The translations under genes and the position numbers were made by a program. This document shows positions 17,006-25,675 of a stretch of DNA of 64,000 bases, one piece after another. The notes under the pieces are model-generated. The model was not told the origin of the DNA and made no database searches. It saw only the letters and a program-made list of their open reading frames with translations. How positions within the stretch are numbered: the first letter of the stretch is position 1; each line of letters opens with the position of its first letter. This DNA comes from Streptomyces sp. NBC_01260 (GTDB lineage: Bacteria; Actinomycetota; Actinomycetes; Streptomycetales; Streptomycetaceae): positions 2,356,001 through 2,420,000 of the forward strand of contig NZ_CP108464.1 in NCBI RefSeq assembly GCF_036226405.1. The letters run 5' to 3'.

Positions 17006-17042
17006 CTGAAGAGGGCTTCAGGTGGCTTCAGGCTGCGTTCAG
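17006..17042. promoter_or_regulatory. TTCAG repeat array, probable response-regulator binding sites
   Basis: Direct copies of TTCAG start at 17017, 17027 and 17038, spaced 10 and 11 bp, with one inverted copy (CTGAA) at 17006-17010. Helical-turn spacing of direct repeats is the usual OmpR/PhoB-family pattern. The array is in the gap between the regulator (-) and the PepSY gene (+). Confidence 0.6.
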
Positions 17043-17102
17043 CATCACCCCGGCAGTGTGGACCTCGTCGCAACGGACCCATCCGATCGGGGAGGACCCC
17101 TC

Positions 17103-17720
17103 ATGAAGCGAAAGATCGTCATCGCCGCCGTCACCGCGGCCGTACTCGTCGGCGGCGGAGCTGCCACGGCCGTCGCCCTCGCGGGCGGCGACAGCAACGG
17201 CGGCGACGCCCGTACCTCCGCCGGGAGCAGCACGGCGAGCGGTGACGCCGCCCGCGTCGCGGTCGGTGACGCGGCCGAGGCCGCCGTCCGGGCCGTCCCG
17301 GGCACGGTGACCGAGGCCGAGCTCGACGACGAGGACGGCCGCCTCGTCTGGGAGCTCGATGTGTACGGCTCCGACAAGGCCTGGCACGACGTGACGGTGG
17401 ACCCGGGCAACGGCAGGGTGCTCGGCAAGCACGTCGACAACGACGACGACGGCGACCGGCACGCGCCCCGCAAGACCTCCGTCACGCTCGACCGGGCGGT
17501 CGGCGCCGCGCTCGGGACGGCCCCGGGCACGGTGACCTCGATCGAGCTGGAGGATCACGACGGCCGCAGCGGCGGGGCGGTGCACTGGGAGGTCGACGTC
17601 CGGGGCAAGGACGGCGGCGAACACGAGCTGAACGTCGACGCGAAGACGGCGAAGGTCACGGTGGACCGGTCGCACGACGGCCACGGGGACCATGACGGGG
17701 ACGACCGGGACGACGACTGA
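17103..17720 (+). CDS. Exported PepSY-domain protein
   Basis: A 205-residue protein starting at ATG 17103 behind GGGGAGG. A signal peptide or anchor covers 1-28 (MKRKIVIAAVTAAVLVGGGA). Two PepSY units follow at about 48-115 and 125-190, each with the pattern AVPGTVTEAELDDEDGRLVW and ending in xVTVDPGNGRVL. The C-terminus is Asp/His-rich (HDGHGDHDGDDRDDD). The family is thought to bind or inhibit proteases or other partners outside the membrane. It is divergent from the two-component genes, a common pairing, and is likely their output. Confidence 0.88.
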   Translation: MKRKIVIAAVTAAVLVGGGAATAVALAGGDSNGGDARTSAGSSTASGDAARVAVGDAAEAAVRAVPGTVTEAELDDEDGRLVWELDVYGSDKAWHDVTVDPGNGRVLGKHVDNDDDGDRHAPRKTSVTLDRAVGAALGTAPGTVTSIELEDHDGRSGGAVHWEVDVRGKDGGEHELNVDAKTAKVTVDRSHDGHGDHDGDDRDDD

Positions 17721-17726
17721 GGAAAG

Positions 17727-17741
17727 CACCGCCGCGGTGCC
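17727..17741. terminator. Small stem-loop between convergent PepSY and kinase genes
   Basis: GCACCG (17727-17732), loop CCG, CGGTGC (17736-17741), in the 33-bp gap between two convergent stops. Short, so it is a weak candidate. Confidence 0.4.
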
Positions 17742-17753
17742 GGCCGAGAGACC

Positions 17754-19991
17754 CTAGGGGACGTAACCGGAGACGACCGTGCCGTCGTCGAAGGTGAGGA
17801 ACACGACGTCACCGACGGCCAGCAGCTGCGGCGGGCCCTCGGGCGGGTAGGGGACGCCGGTGTACCCGGTGGTGTTCGTCGGCTCCCCGTCCGTCCGCCG
17901 GTACGTGCCCACCCCCGAGCCCCTGGCCGCGAGGATCCGGTCTCCCGCCACCGACGGAATGCCGCCCCGGTAGACCGGGTTCCCCGACCACTTCGGACGG
18001 CCGTCGGCCACGTCGAAGGCGTGCAGGCGATCGTCGCTGTCGACCACCACGGTCCCGTCGTCGGTCAGCGCCACCGGGTATCGGACCGCGATCCCCTCGG
18101 CGATGATCCGGTGTGCCCGGGGCCGGGTCACGTCGTTCATGACGGCGACTCCCCTCCCCACCGCCCGGCAGACCAGCAGGCGGCCCTTGAGCGCCGGGTC
18201 CCGGCAGGGGAAGTCGTTCGCGGAGAGCTGCTCCTGCACGGTGCCCGTCGGCCCGTCGAGGATCCGGGTGTCTCCCGCGACCACGACCAGCCGCCCGTCG
18301 TCGGCGACCAGGGTGGGCCGGGTCCCGGCGTAGGGCTTGTTCCACAGTTCGCCCCGGTCGCCCGTGAGCCGGCGGGCGGCCAGCCTGCCGGTGGCCGGGG
18401 TGCCGCCGCGGGTGGCGTAGTAGAGGGTGGTGCCGTCCTGGACGGCGGCCGAGCCGGTGTGCCCGGCGGGCAGTTTCGCGCGCCACTGCTCCCGGCCGTC
18501 CGTGATCCGGTAGCCGACCAGGGCGTGGCCGACGAACGCGTACACGGTCCCCTTGGTGAAGCCGGCGACGACGGCCGCCGTGGCGCCCTGTGCCCCCTCC
18601 GGGGTCCGCCAGCGCTGTTCGCCGTCGGCCGCGTCGAGCGCGGTGACCCCCTTCGATCCTCCGCACAGCAGCGCCGACTCGGCAAGGCTGCAGCCGCCCG
18701 CGGCGCCCTCGACCGTGGCCTGCCACGCCTTCCAGCCCGCGGGCCGGACGGACTGGTCGGTTGCGGCCTTGCCGAAGTCCCCGGTCCGGCCGCTGTCGGC
18801 CCGGGGAAGCGCGCGAACGCCGACGGCCCCGGCGGCGTGGGACGGACCGGCGCCGGGACCCGTGGACCGGGCGCCGCCCCCCGGGTCACCGCCCCGGGGG
18901 GCGGGGTCCGGCCAGAGCGCATGGCCCAGCAGCAGGCAGACCGTGACCGCCAGGGCCACCAGCACCACCTGAAGCGTCCGGCGGCGGCCCGCCGGCGCGT
19001 CCGTCCCGGCCCCGGGCGCGGTGGCGGCGGCGAGCGGCGGGCGGGGCGGCAGTGGCGGCACGGCGGGCTCGGGCGCGGGCTCGGCCGGTGCCGAGTCGGC
19101 GCACTCCCTGGCCGCCCGCTCGTGTTCGGCCTGCTGGGCCCGTACCCCCGGTGTCCAGGGGAACGGGACGGACGGCTGCTCCGGGAGCAGCAGAGCGGCC
19201 AGCTCCCGCGGGGCGGGGCGCTCCTCGGGCCGCGTATCGAGGCACCGGGTGATCACCTCGCGCAACGGAGAGGGCACACCGGAGAGTTCGGCCTCCCCAC
19301 GGGCGATCCGGAAGATCACCGCCGCCATGTCGGAGTCGTCGAACGGGCCGCGGCCCGCGGCCGCGAACGCCAGCACCGCGCCCAGACAGAACACGTCGGA
19401 GGCGGGCACCAGCGCCGACGAGCCGTTGACGTGCTCGGGCGAGATGTATCCGGGGCTGCCGACCACGACCCCGGTACGGGTCAGCTGCGTGGCGTCGAAG
19501 GCCTGGGCGATGCCGAAGTCGATCACCTTGGGCCCGTCGGGGCCCAGGAGCACGTTGCCCGGTTTGAGGTCGCGGTGCAGCACCCGTACGGCGTGCATGT
19601 CGGCGAGCGCCAGGGCCAGGCCGGTGCCCATGGCCCGCACCACCTGCTCGGGCAGCGGCCCGCCCCGGGCCACCGCCTCGGCAAGCGAGGGGCCAGGGAC
19701 GTACTCGGTGGCGAGCCAGGGAATCCGGCCCGTCGAGTCACCCCCGACGAACGCGGCGGTGCGGGGGCTGCGCACGGCGGCCGCCGCCTCGGTCTCCCGC
19801 CGGAACCGGACACGGAACCCGTCGTCCAGGTCGAGTTCGGCCCGTACGGTCTTCAGCGCGACAAGTCCTCCGGCGGGCTCCCCGGCCGGCCGGGCCAGGT
19901 ACACCTCGCCCATGCCGCCCGCGCCGAGCAGGCCGAGAATCCGGTAGGGGCCGATCCGTGTCCGGGTGCCGGGGGCCAGGCGTTCGATCAC
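17754..19991 (-). CDS. Membrane Ser/Thr protein kinase with C-terminal PQQ-type beta-propeller (downstream copy)
   Basis: A 745-residue receptor-type kinase. The kinase domain at about 14-275 has LGAGGMGEVYLA, Lys47 in VALKTV, LHRDLKPGNVLL, VIDFGIA and GSPGYISPEH. A Pro/Ala-rich juxtamembrane stretch and one TM helix (TLQVVLVALAVTVCLLLGHA) follow. The outer part carries propeller repeats such as GVTALDAADGEQRWRTPEG and RLHAFDVADGRPKWSG, the PQQ/WD-like pattern. GTG 19991 lies inside GTGA with the upstream kinase stop. The layout resembles AfsK. Ligand and substrates are unknown. Confidence 0.9.
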   Translation of the reverse strand: MIERLAPGTRTRIGPYRILGLLGAGGMGEVYLARPAGEPAGGLVALKTVRAELDLDDGFRVRFRRETEAAAAVRSPRTAAFVGGDSTGRIPWLATEYVPGPSLAEAVARGGPLPEQVVRAMGTGLALALADMHAVRVLHRDLKPGNVLLGPDGPKVIDFGIAQAFDATQLTRTGVVVGSPGYISPEHVNGSSALVPASDVFCLGAVLAFAAAGRGPFDDSDMAAVIFRIARGEAELSGVPSPLREVITRCLDTRPEERPAPRELAALLLPEQPSVPFPWTPGVRAQQAEHERAARECADSAPAEPAPEPAVPPLPPRPPLAAATAPGAGTDAPAGRRRTLQVVLVALAVTVCLLLGHALWPDPAPRGGDPGGGARSTGPGAGPSHAAGAVGVRALPRADSGRTGDFGKAATDQSVRPAGWKAWQATVEGAAGGCSLAESALLCGGSKGVTALDAADGEQRWRTPEGAQGATAAVVAGFTKGTVYAFVGHALVGYRITDGREQWRAKLPAGHTGSAAVQDGTTLYYATRGGTPATGRLAARRLTGDRGELWNKPYAGTRPTLVADDGRLVVVAGDTRILDGPTGTVQEQLSANDFPCRDPALKGRLLVCRAVGRGVAVMNDVTRPRAHRIIAEGIAVRYPVALTDDGTVVVDSDDRLHAFDVADGRPKWSGNPVYRGGIPSVAGDRILAARGSGVGTYRRTDGEPTNTTGYTGVPYPPEGPPQLLAVGDVVFLTFDDGTVVSGYVP

Positions 19992-22444
19992 GAGGCGGAC
20001 GCGCCGGGCAGCGGGACGGAGAACACCCTGCCGCCGTGGTGAATGACGTACACGGCTCCGCCGACCGGCAGGACCTCCGGCGGCAGCACCTCGTCGGACA
20101 TGAGGAGCCCCCACTGGAGCGTGTCGTAGTCCTTGCGCAGTTCGGGCCCCGGCGCCCCCTTGAGCACGGTGGTGCGCAGCGGACCGGGCTTGGACCCGTT
20201 GTGCAGGGCGACGCTGTACAGACTGGTGCTGTCCGCCCACACCAGGGTGTCCGCGACGATCATCGGGGACGAGACTGCGTTGATGCGGCTGCTGAACGAT
20301 CTCCGGTCCAGCGGATAGCGGGCGAGGGCCGCGCCGTCGTCCCGCCGGGCCAGGACGATCTCCGGGTCGATGTCGTCCTCCTCCCAGGGGCGGGCGCCCC
20401 GGACCAGGACGACCACGTGGTCGTCCACGGCGACGAGCCCGGCCCCGTCGGTGAGTTCGTCCGGCAGCGGGATCTCACCGGCGGATTCGAGCGAGGGGGT
20501 GCCGAGCCGCTGGACGGCCATGTGCTCGCCCTCGGTGGAGTACGTGTACGCGGCGCAGTAGACGTGCGGGGCGCGGACGAGCGCGTCGTGGCACTGGGAG
20601 GTCTGCTCGCCCGTCGCGCGGCCGAGCTCCGCGCCGTCCTCGGTGCGCAGGGCGCGCAGCCCGCCTTGGCCGAGCAGGTAGAGCATCTTGTCCCTGGTGG
20701 CCAGCGGCCAGAAGTCGTACCCCTCGGCCTTCGCGAGGTCCTCGCCCACCAGCGGTCTGCGCCACTTCTCCTTGCCGGTGGCGAGGTCGAACCCTGCGAT
20801 CCGGGCACCTTGCGGGGTGGGGCCGACAGCCGCGAAGACCAATCCGTCGGCCACCAGCGGTGCGCTCTCGAAGCCGTGGGCGGAACCTGCGCGGACCTCC
20901 CAACGGACCTTCCCGGTACGGGAGTCCAGCGAGACGAGCCGGTCTCCGGAGGCGAGCAGGACCTGATCGCCGTAGACCGCGGGCCGGGTCGATCCGGACG
21001 GCATGAAGACCTGCCCCGTGGGGCTGATGCGGGCGCCGGCCTCATCGGCGTCCAGTCGGGCCGAGTAGTCCCACAGCTTCTTTCCGTCGGACGGCGAGAG
21101 CGCCTCGTACGAGCCGGCCGTGTTGCGGCAGACCAGCACGTCCCGGCCCGCCGCGCAGCCGAACGGATGCCCGGTCACCCTGCTCCGCCAGGGGTGCCAC
21201 CCGGCCGGGCGGACGTCACGGCCGTACGGGACGGTGCCGGAGCCCTCCCGGCCGCCCTGGGCGTCGATGCCGGCGAGCACCGCGGCCGGCTTCTCCGGAT
21301 CGCCGTCGCCGCCCTCGTCGCCGCCACGCAGCGCCAGCAGGCCGCCGGTCGCGGCTCCGAGCAGGGCGAGCGCGACGAGGGCCGCCACGAGGTTGCGGCG
21401 CCGCCGGGAGCGCGGAGGCTCGCCCAGCCCCGGTCCCTGGGTGGGCGCCACATGCAGACCCGGCGCGAAATCCGTCCCCCGCGTGGGCAGTTGATGGGGC
21501 GCCGCCCGGCTCCCCGTGGCCGCCTCGGTGGGTGTGTAGCCCGGCAGCAGCGGCCCGTCCAGCGCGCTGACCCGGGCCAGCTCCCGTCCGTACTCCGCGA
21601 TCTGCCCGCCCACCGGGGCGGGCCACTCGGCGGCGGCGCCCGGGGTGAGCCGGCCGGCCAGTTCGGCGGCCGTGGGGCGGGCGGCGGGGTCGGCGCTCAG
21701 GCAGTCCTCCAGGACCGCGCGCAGCCCCTCGGGCACCTCCTCCAGGTCGGCCTCGACGTACTTGACCCGGTAGAGGACCGCGGCGACGGGCCCGTCCCCG
21801 AACGGATCGCGGCCGGTGGCGGCGAAGCAGAGCACGGAGGCGAGGCAGAAGACGTCGGAGGCCGCGACGACGCGTCCGCTGCCCGCCACGTGCTCCGGCG
21901 ACATGAAGGCGGGGCTGCCGACCATCCGGCTGGTGGTGGTGAGCGGGGTGCTGCCGGCGTCCCGGGCGATCCCGAAGTCGATGAGGCGCGGACCGTCGGC
22001 GGCGAGCATCACGTTGCCGGGCTTGACATCGCGGTGGACGATGCCCGCCGCGTGGACGGCCGCCAGGGCGCGGGCGAGTCCGGCGCCCAGCATCCGCACC
22101 TCGGCCTCGTCCATCGCGCCCGCCCCCCGGACGGCGGCGGACAGGGTGGGTCCGGCGACGTACTCGGTGGCGAGCCAGGGCACTTCGGCGTCGGCGTCCC
22201 CGTCGAGCAGCGAAGCGAGACGGGGCCCGGTGACGGACCGGGCGACGGTGATCTCGCGGCGGAAGCGGTCGCGGAAGCCGGGGTCCCCCGCCACGTCGCG
22301 GCGGACGGTCTTGACGGCGGCCGGGCCGGACCCGTCACCCCGGTCGCCGAGGAAGACCTCCCCCATGCCGCCCGCGCCGAGCCGGGCCCGTATCGCGTAC
22401 GGGCCGATCCGTCTGGGCGAGTCCTCCCGCAGCGGACCCAGCAT
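19988..22444 (-). CDS. Membrane Ser/Thr protein kinase with C-terminal PQQ-type beta-propeller (upstream copy)
   Basis: An 818-residue paralogue of the next gene: kinase domain about 14-275 (LGAGGMGEVFLG, Lys45, IVHRDVKPGNVML, LIDFGIARDAG), a linker, one TM helix (NLVAALVALALLGAATGGLL), and an outer beta-propeller with repeats such as RLVSLDSRTGKVRWEVRAG and RIAGFDLATGKEKWRRP. Cysteines CAAGRDVLVC and SQCHDALVRAPHVYC may form outer disulfides. ATG 22444 has a GGGGGGAG site. The gene is coupled to the second kinase by a 4-bp overlap, so both are made together and may heterodimerise, which is inference. Confidence 0.9.
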   Translation of the reverse strand: MLGPLREDSPRRIGPYAIRARLGAGGMGEVFLGDRGDGSGPAAVKTVRRDVAGDPGFRDRFRREITVARSVTGPRLASLLDGDADAEVPWLATEYVAGPTLSAAVRGAGAMDEAEVRMLGAGLARALAAVHAAGIVHRDVKPGNVMLAADGPRLIDFGIARDAGSTPLTTTSRMVGSPAFMSPEHVAGSGRVVAASDVFCLASVLCFAATGRDPFGDGPVAAVLYRVKYVEADLEEVPEGLRAVLEDCLSADPAARPTAAELAGRLTPGAAAEWPAPVGGQIAEYGRELARVSALDGPLLPGYTPTEAATGSRAAPHQLPTRGTDFAPGLHVAPTQGPGLGEPPRSRRRRNLVAALVALALLGAATGGLLALRGGDEGGDGDPEKPAAVLAGIDAQGGREGSGTVPYGRDVRPAGWHPWRSRVTGHPFGCAAGRDVLVCRNTAGSYEALSPSDGKKLWDYSARLDADEAGARISPTGQVFMPSGSTRPAVYGDQVLLASGDRLVSLDSRTGKVRWEVRAGSAHGFESAPLVADGLVFAAVGPTPQGARIAGFDLATGKEKWRRPLVGEDLAKAEGYDFWPLATRDKMLYLLGQGGLRALRTEDGAELGRATGEQTSQCHDALVRAPHVYCAAYTYSTEGEHMAVQRLGTPSLESAGEIPLPDELTDGAGLVAVDDHVVVLVRGARPWEEDDIDPEIVLARRDDGAALARYPLDRRSFSSRINAVSSPMIVADTLVWADSTSLYSVALHNGSKPGPLRTTVLKGAPGPELRKDYDTLQWGLLMSDEVLPPEVLPVGGAVYVIHHGGRVFSVPLPGASAS

Positions 22445-22534
22445 GTGTCGCTCCCCCCCTGGCACGCATGACACGTGACCGGCGGCAATCGTGTCACGGA
22501 CGGGGCGGGTGCGGCAGGGCGGGAAGACGTGAAC

Positions 22535-22589
22535 GGCGCACTCCCGCCCCACGGCTGACGTGTTGTCAGCCATGGGGCGGGAGTGCGCC
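22535..22589. terminator. Long 25-bp stem-loop in the meaB/kinase gap
   Basis: Arms 22535-22559 and 22565-22589 match in 24 of 25 pairs around a GTGTT loop. It is one of two hairpins after the meaB stop and about 90 bp before the kinase start. It can serve as a terminator on the minus strand or insulate the kinase promoter. Confidence 0.7.
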
Positions 22590-22608
22590 GCTTCCGGGTC
22601 CGGCCGGG

Positions 22609-22648
22609 CCCGTTCCCGGTGCGGCCCGCACGCCGCACCGGGAACGGG
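22609..22648 (-). terminator. 16-bp perfect stem-loop after meaB
   Basis: CCCGTTCCCGGTGCGG (22609-22624) pairs perfectly with 22633-22648 around an 8-base loop, 11 bases past the meaB stop. There is no U-tract; the GC stem alone is typical of Streptomyces terminators. Confidence 0.7.
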
Positions 22649-22659
22649 GGCGGAACCGC

Positions 22660-23619
22660 TCAGGCCTCCCCGGTCAGCCCCGCCACCAGTTCGTCCGCCG
22701 CCGTGTACGGGTCGAGCCGGCCCGCCACGATGCGCTCCGCGAGAGCGCCGAGGCGGCGGTCGCCGTGCAGGTCGCCGATGCGTTCGCGGAGCCGGGTGAC
22801 CGCGATCGTCTCGACCTCGTGGGCGGCGCGGGACGCGCGCCGCTCGGCGAGCACTCCGTGCTCCTCCATCCACGCCCGGTGCTTCTCCAGCGCCTCGACG
22901 ACCTCGTCGATGCCCTCGCCCCGGGCGGCGACCGTCTTCACGATCGGCGGCCGCCAGTCGCCGGGGCCCCGGGACGCCCCGAGGCCCAGCATGTGGTTGA
23001 GCTCGCGGGCGGTGGCGTCCGCACCGTCCCGGTCGGCCTTGTTGACCACGTACACATCGCCGATCTCCAGGATTCCGGCCTTGGCCGCCTGGATGCCGTC
23101 GCCCATACCGGGGGCGAGCAGGACGACGGAGGTGTCGGCCTGGGAGGCGATCTCCACCTCCGACTGGCCGACGCCCACGGTCTCCACCAGGATCACGTCG
23201 CAGCCGGCCGCGTCCAGCACCCGGATCGCCTGCGGTGCCGACCAGGCGAGGCCGCCCAGATGTCCGCGGGTGGCCATGGAGCGGATGTAGACGCCCGGAT
23301 CGGAGGCGTGGTCCGACATCCGGACCCGGTCGCCGAGCAGGGCGCCGCCGGAGAAGGGCGACGACGGGTCGACGGCGAGCACGGCGACCCGCTTGCCCTG
23401 CCGCCGGTACGCGGAGACGAGCGCCGACGTGGATGTCGACTTGCCGACACCGGGCGATCCGGTCAGGCCGACCACATAGGCGTTGCCCGCCAGCGGCGCC
23501 AGGGCCGCCATCACCTCGCGCAGCTGCGGCGATGCCCCCTCCACCAGGGAGATGAGCCGGGCCACGGCCCGCGGCCTGCCCTCGCGGGCCTGCTCCACCA
23601 GGGTGGGGACGTCCACCAT
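22660..23619 (-). CDS. meaB: MeaB/ArgK-type G protein chaperone of B12-dependent mutases
   Basis: A 319-residue SIMIBI-class GTPase: P-loop GSPGVGKST, VLAVDPSSPFSGGALLGDRV, switch-like VETVGVGQSE, base-recognition NKAD. MeaB proteins gate cofactor loading and protect acyl-CoA mutases from inactivation. ATG 23619 and GTG 23622 are both possible; GGAG sits five bases before the GTG. It is 43 bp behind the thiolase stop on the same strand and is the expected partner of methylmalonyl-CoA mutase or of IcmA. The gene is followed by two hairpins. Confidence 0.92.
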   Translation of the reverse strand: MVDVPTLVEQAREGRPRAVARLISLVEGASPQLREVMAALAPLAGNAYVVGLTGSPGVGKSTSTSALVSAYRRQGKRVAVLAVDPSSPFSGGALLGDRVRMSDHASDPGVYIRSMATRGHLGGLAWSAPQAIRVLDAAGCDVILVETVGVGQSEVEIASQADTSVVLLAPGMGDGIQAAKAGILEIGDVYVVNKADRDGADATARELNHMLGLGASRGPGDWRPPIVKTVAARGEGIDEVVEALEKHRAWMEEHGVLAERRASRAAHEVETIAVTRLRERIGDLHGDRRLGALAERIVAGRLDPYTAADELVAGLTGEA

Positions 23620-23665
23620 CACCGCTCCGTCTCCTCGCTCGCTGCGTGTTTCTGCGTACTACGTG

Positions 23666-24868
23666 CTACTTGCCCGGAACGCGGAGGATCAGCGCATCGC
23701 CCTGACCGCCGCCGCCGCACAGCGCCGCCGCTCCGGTGCCGCCGCCGCGCCGCTTCAGCTCCAGCGCCAGGTGCAGCACCACGCGGGCGCCGGACATCCC
23801 GATCGGGTGACCGAGCGCGATGGCGCCGCCGTTGACGTTGACCTTGTCGGAGGTCACGCCGAGGTCCTTCATGGACTGGACGGCGACGGCCGCGAACGCC
23901 TCGTTGATCTCGATGAGGTCGAGGTCCTCGACGCCGATGCCCTCCTTCTTGAGGGCGTGCCGGATCGCGTTGGACGGCTGGGACTGGAGCGAGTTGTCCG
24001 GGCCCGCCACATTGCCGTGGGCGCCGATCTCGGCGATCCAGTCCAGGCCCAGCGCCTCGGCCCTGGCCTTGCTCATGACGACGACCGCGGCGGCGCCGTC
24101 GGAGATCTGCGAGGAGGTGCCCGCGGTGATCGTGCCGTCCTTGGCGAAGGCGGGGCGCAGCTTGCCGAGGGACTCCGCGGTCGTCTCGGCCCGGATGCCC
24201 TCGTCCTTGGAGAAGAGGACCGGGTCGCCCTTGCGCTGCGGGATCTCGACCGGGGTGATCTCGGCCTCGAAGAGGCCGTTCTTCTGGGCGGCGGCGGCCC
24301 GCTGGTGGGACTGGGCGCCGATCTCGTCCTGGGCCGCGCGGTCCAGCCCGAGGCGGGTGTTGTGCTTCTCGGTGGACTCACCCATCGGGATGTTCTCGTA
24401 GGCGTCGGTCAGGCCGTCGTGCGCCATGGAGTCGAGCATCTCGATCGCGCCGTACTTGTGGCCCTCGCGCGACTTCGGGAGCAGGTGCGGGGCGTTCGTC
24501 ATGGACTCCTGGCCGCCGGCCACGACGATGTCGAACTCACCGGCGCGGATCAGCTGGTCGGCCAGCGCGATGGCGTCGAGCCCGGAGAGGCACACCTTGT
24601 TGACGGTGAGCGCCGGAACGTTCATCGGGATGCCCGCCTTGACCGCGGCCTGCCGTGCCGGCATCTGCCCCGCCCCGGCCTGCAGCACCTGGCCCATGAT
24701 CACGTACTCGACCTGGTCGCCGCCGATGCCGGCCCGCTCCAGCGCCGCCTTGATGGCGAAGGCTCCGAGGTCGGCCCCGGAGAAGCTCTTCAGCGAGCCG
24801 AGGAGCCGGCCCATGGGCGTACGGGCGCCCGCGACGATCACAGAGGTGGTACCGGTCGTTCCTGACAT
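23666..24868 (-). CDS. Acetyl-CoA C-acetyltransferase (thiolase)
   Basis: A 400-residue degradative/biosynthetic type II thiolase that condenses or cleaves acetoacetyl-CoA. Nucleophile C93 is in [10 protein letters not shown], the [10 protein letters not shown] block carries the catalytic His, and the second Cys is in [14 protein letters not shown] 24868. It leads a thiolase-meaB pair and is divergent from the methylmalonyl-CoA epimerase gene, with 134 bp between the starts. With the 3-hydroxybutyryl-CoA dehydrogenase at 41205 it could supply the first steps of butyryl-CoA or ethylmalonyl-CoA metabolism. Confidence 0.94.
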   Translation of the reverse strand: MSGTTGTTSVIVAGARTPMGRLLGSLKSFSGADLGAFAIKAALERAGIGGDQVEYVIMGQVLQAGAGQMPARQAAVKAGIPMNVPALTVNKVCLSGLDAIALADQLIRAGEFDIVVAGGQESMTNAPHLLPKSREGHKYGAIEMLDSMAHDGLTDAYENIPMGESTEKHNTRLGLDRAAQDEIGAQSHQRAAAAQKNGLFEAEITPVEIPQRKGDPVLFSKDEGIRAETTAESLGKLRPAFAKDGTITAGTSSQISDGAAAVVVMSKARAEALGLDWIAEIGAHGNVAGPDNSLQSQPSNAIRHALKKEGIGVEDLDLIEINEAFAAVAVQSMKDLGVTSDKVNVNGGAIALGHPIGMSGARVVLHLALELKRRGGGTGAAALCGGGGQGDALILRVPGK

Positions 24869-25002
24869 GAGGCGCAGCCCCTTGGATTGGTTGTGAACGA
24901 GGGTTTACTTGAATGTACTGAGCGGTACCGCCTCCGTCATCCGGCAGCGGGTGTGATCGCGCGCACGTTGCGTAACCATCCGCGGAGCGCTGCACTGGTC
25001 CC

Positions 25003-25431
25003 ATGCTGACGCGAATCGACCACATCGGGATCGCCTGTTTCGACCTCGACGCCACTGTCGAGTTCTACCGCTCGACCTACGGGTTCGAGGTCTTCCACTC
25101 CGAGATCAACGAGGAGCAGGGCGTACGCGAGGCCATGCTCAAGATCAACGAGACGTCGGACGGCGGCGCCTCCTACCTCCAGCTGCTGGAACCGACCCGC
25201 GAGGACTCGGCCGTCGGCAAATGGCTGGCCAAGAACGGTGAGGGCGTGCACCACATCGCCTTCGGTACGGCCGACGTGGACGCGGACGCCGCGGACATCC
25301 GGGAGAAGGGTGTCAGGGTGCTGTACGACGAGCCCAGGACGGGTTCGATGGGGTCCCGGATCACCTTCCTGCACCCCAAGGACTGCCATGGCGTCCTCAC
25401 CGAACTGGTCACGTCCCGGACGGAGCACTGA
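25003..25431 (+). CDS. mce: Methylmalonyl-CoA epimerase
   Basis: A 142-residue glyoxalase-fold enzyme that interconverts (2R)- and (2S)-methylmalonyl-CoA. Metal ligands are in IDHIGIACFD (H7), EGVHHIAFG and GVLTELV; the family catalytic Glu/His pattern is intact. Start ATG 25003 has no strong ribosome site. Divergent from the thiolase-meaB operon, consistent with a propionate/methylmalonyl module. Confidence 0.93.
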   Translation: MLTRIDHIGIACFDLDATVEFYRSTYGFEVFHSEINEEQGVREAMLKINETSDGGASYLQLLEPTREDSAVGKWLAKNGEGVHHIAFGTADVDADAADIREKGVRVLYDEPRTGSMGSRITFLHPKDCHGVLTELVTSRTEH

Positions 25432-25533
25432 CCGGGGGGATACCCGGCCCGGTAGAGTGGGCTGTTCCGGGCCGGGGCCGGGTCGGGGCCGCGCCGCGTC
25501 CTCAGCCGTTGATCTGTCACCATTCCCCGGGGG

Positions 25534-25553
25534 ACCGTTCGCCGGCGAACGGT
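25534..25553. promoter_or_regulatory. 20-bp perfect palindrome upstream of scy
   Basis: Each half reads ACCGTTCGCC. It lies 123 bp before the scy start and 100 bp after mce. It may be an operator for scy or a terminator for mce; the GC-rich centre allows both. Confidence 0.45.
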
Positions 25554-25620
25554 ACTCGTTTGGAGTGTGTGACCAGGGTTGGGGTCTCCCCCTGCTCAGT
25601 GGGGTATCCCCTGCTCGAAC

Positions 25621-25660
25621 GAAGTTGAGAGCTTGGGGAAGAAGTTGAGAGCTCGGGGAA
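25621..25660 (+). repeat. Two tandem 20-bp units just before scy
   Basis: GAAGTTGAGAGCTTGGGGAA at 25621-25640 is repeated at 25641-25660 with one T-to-C change. The unit and the preceding CCCCTGCTCGAAC resemble a common Streptomyces intergenic repeat. The second copy supplies the GGGGAAGGA that probably serves as the scy ribosome site. Confidence 0.6.
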
Positions 25661-25675
25661 GGATGGGACCGCGCA

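Noticed and set aside
16983..17082. A fusion-like long frame joining the sensor kinase with upstream sequence
   Set aside because: The kinase part starts at GTG 16326 in a GTGA overlap with the regulator gene. The upstream part is the regulator in the wrong frame.
24923..24932. 10-bp palindrome GCGGTACCGC between the thiolase and epimerase genes
   Set aside because: Too short and GC-rich to separate from chance, though it is in a divergent promoter gap.
25453..25458. TAGAGT as a -10 element for scy
   Set aside because: No matching -35 element, and 218 bp from the start with other structures between. Not enough to call.
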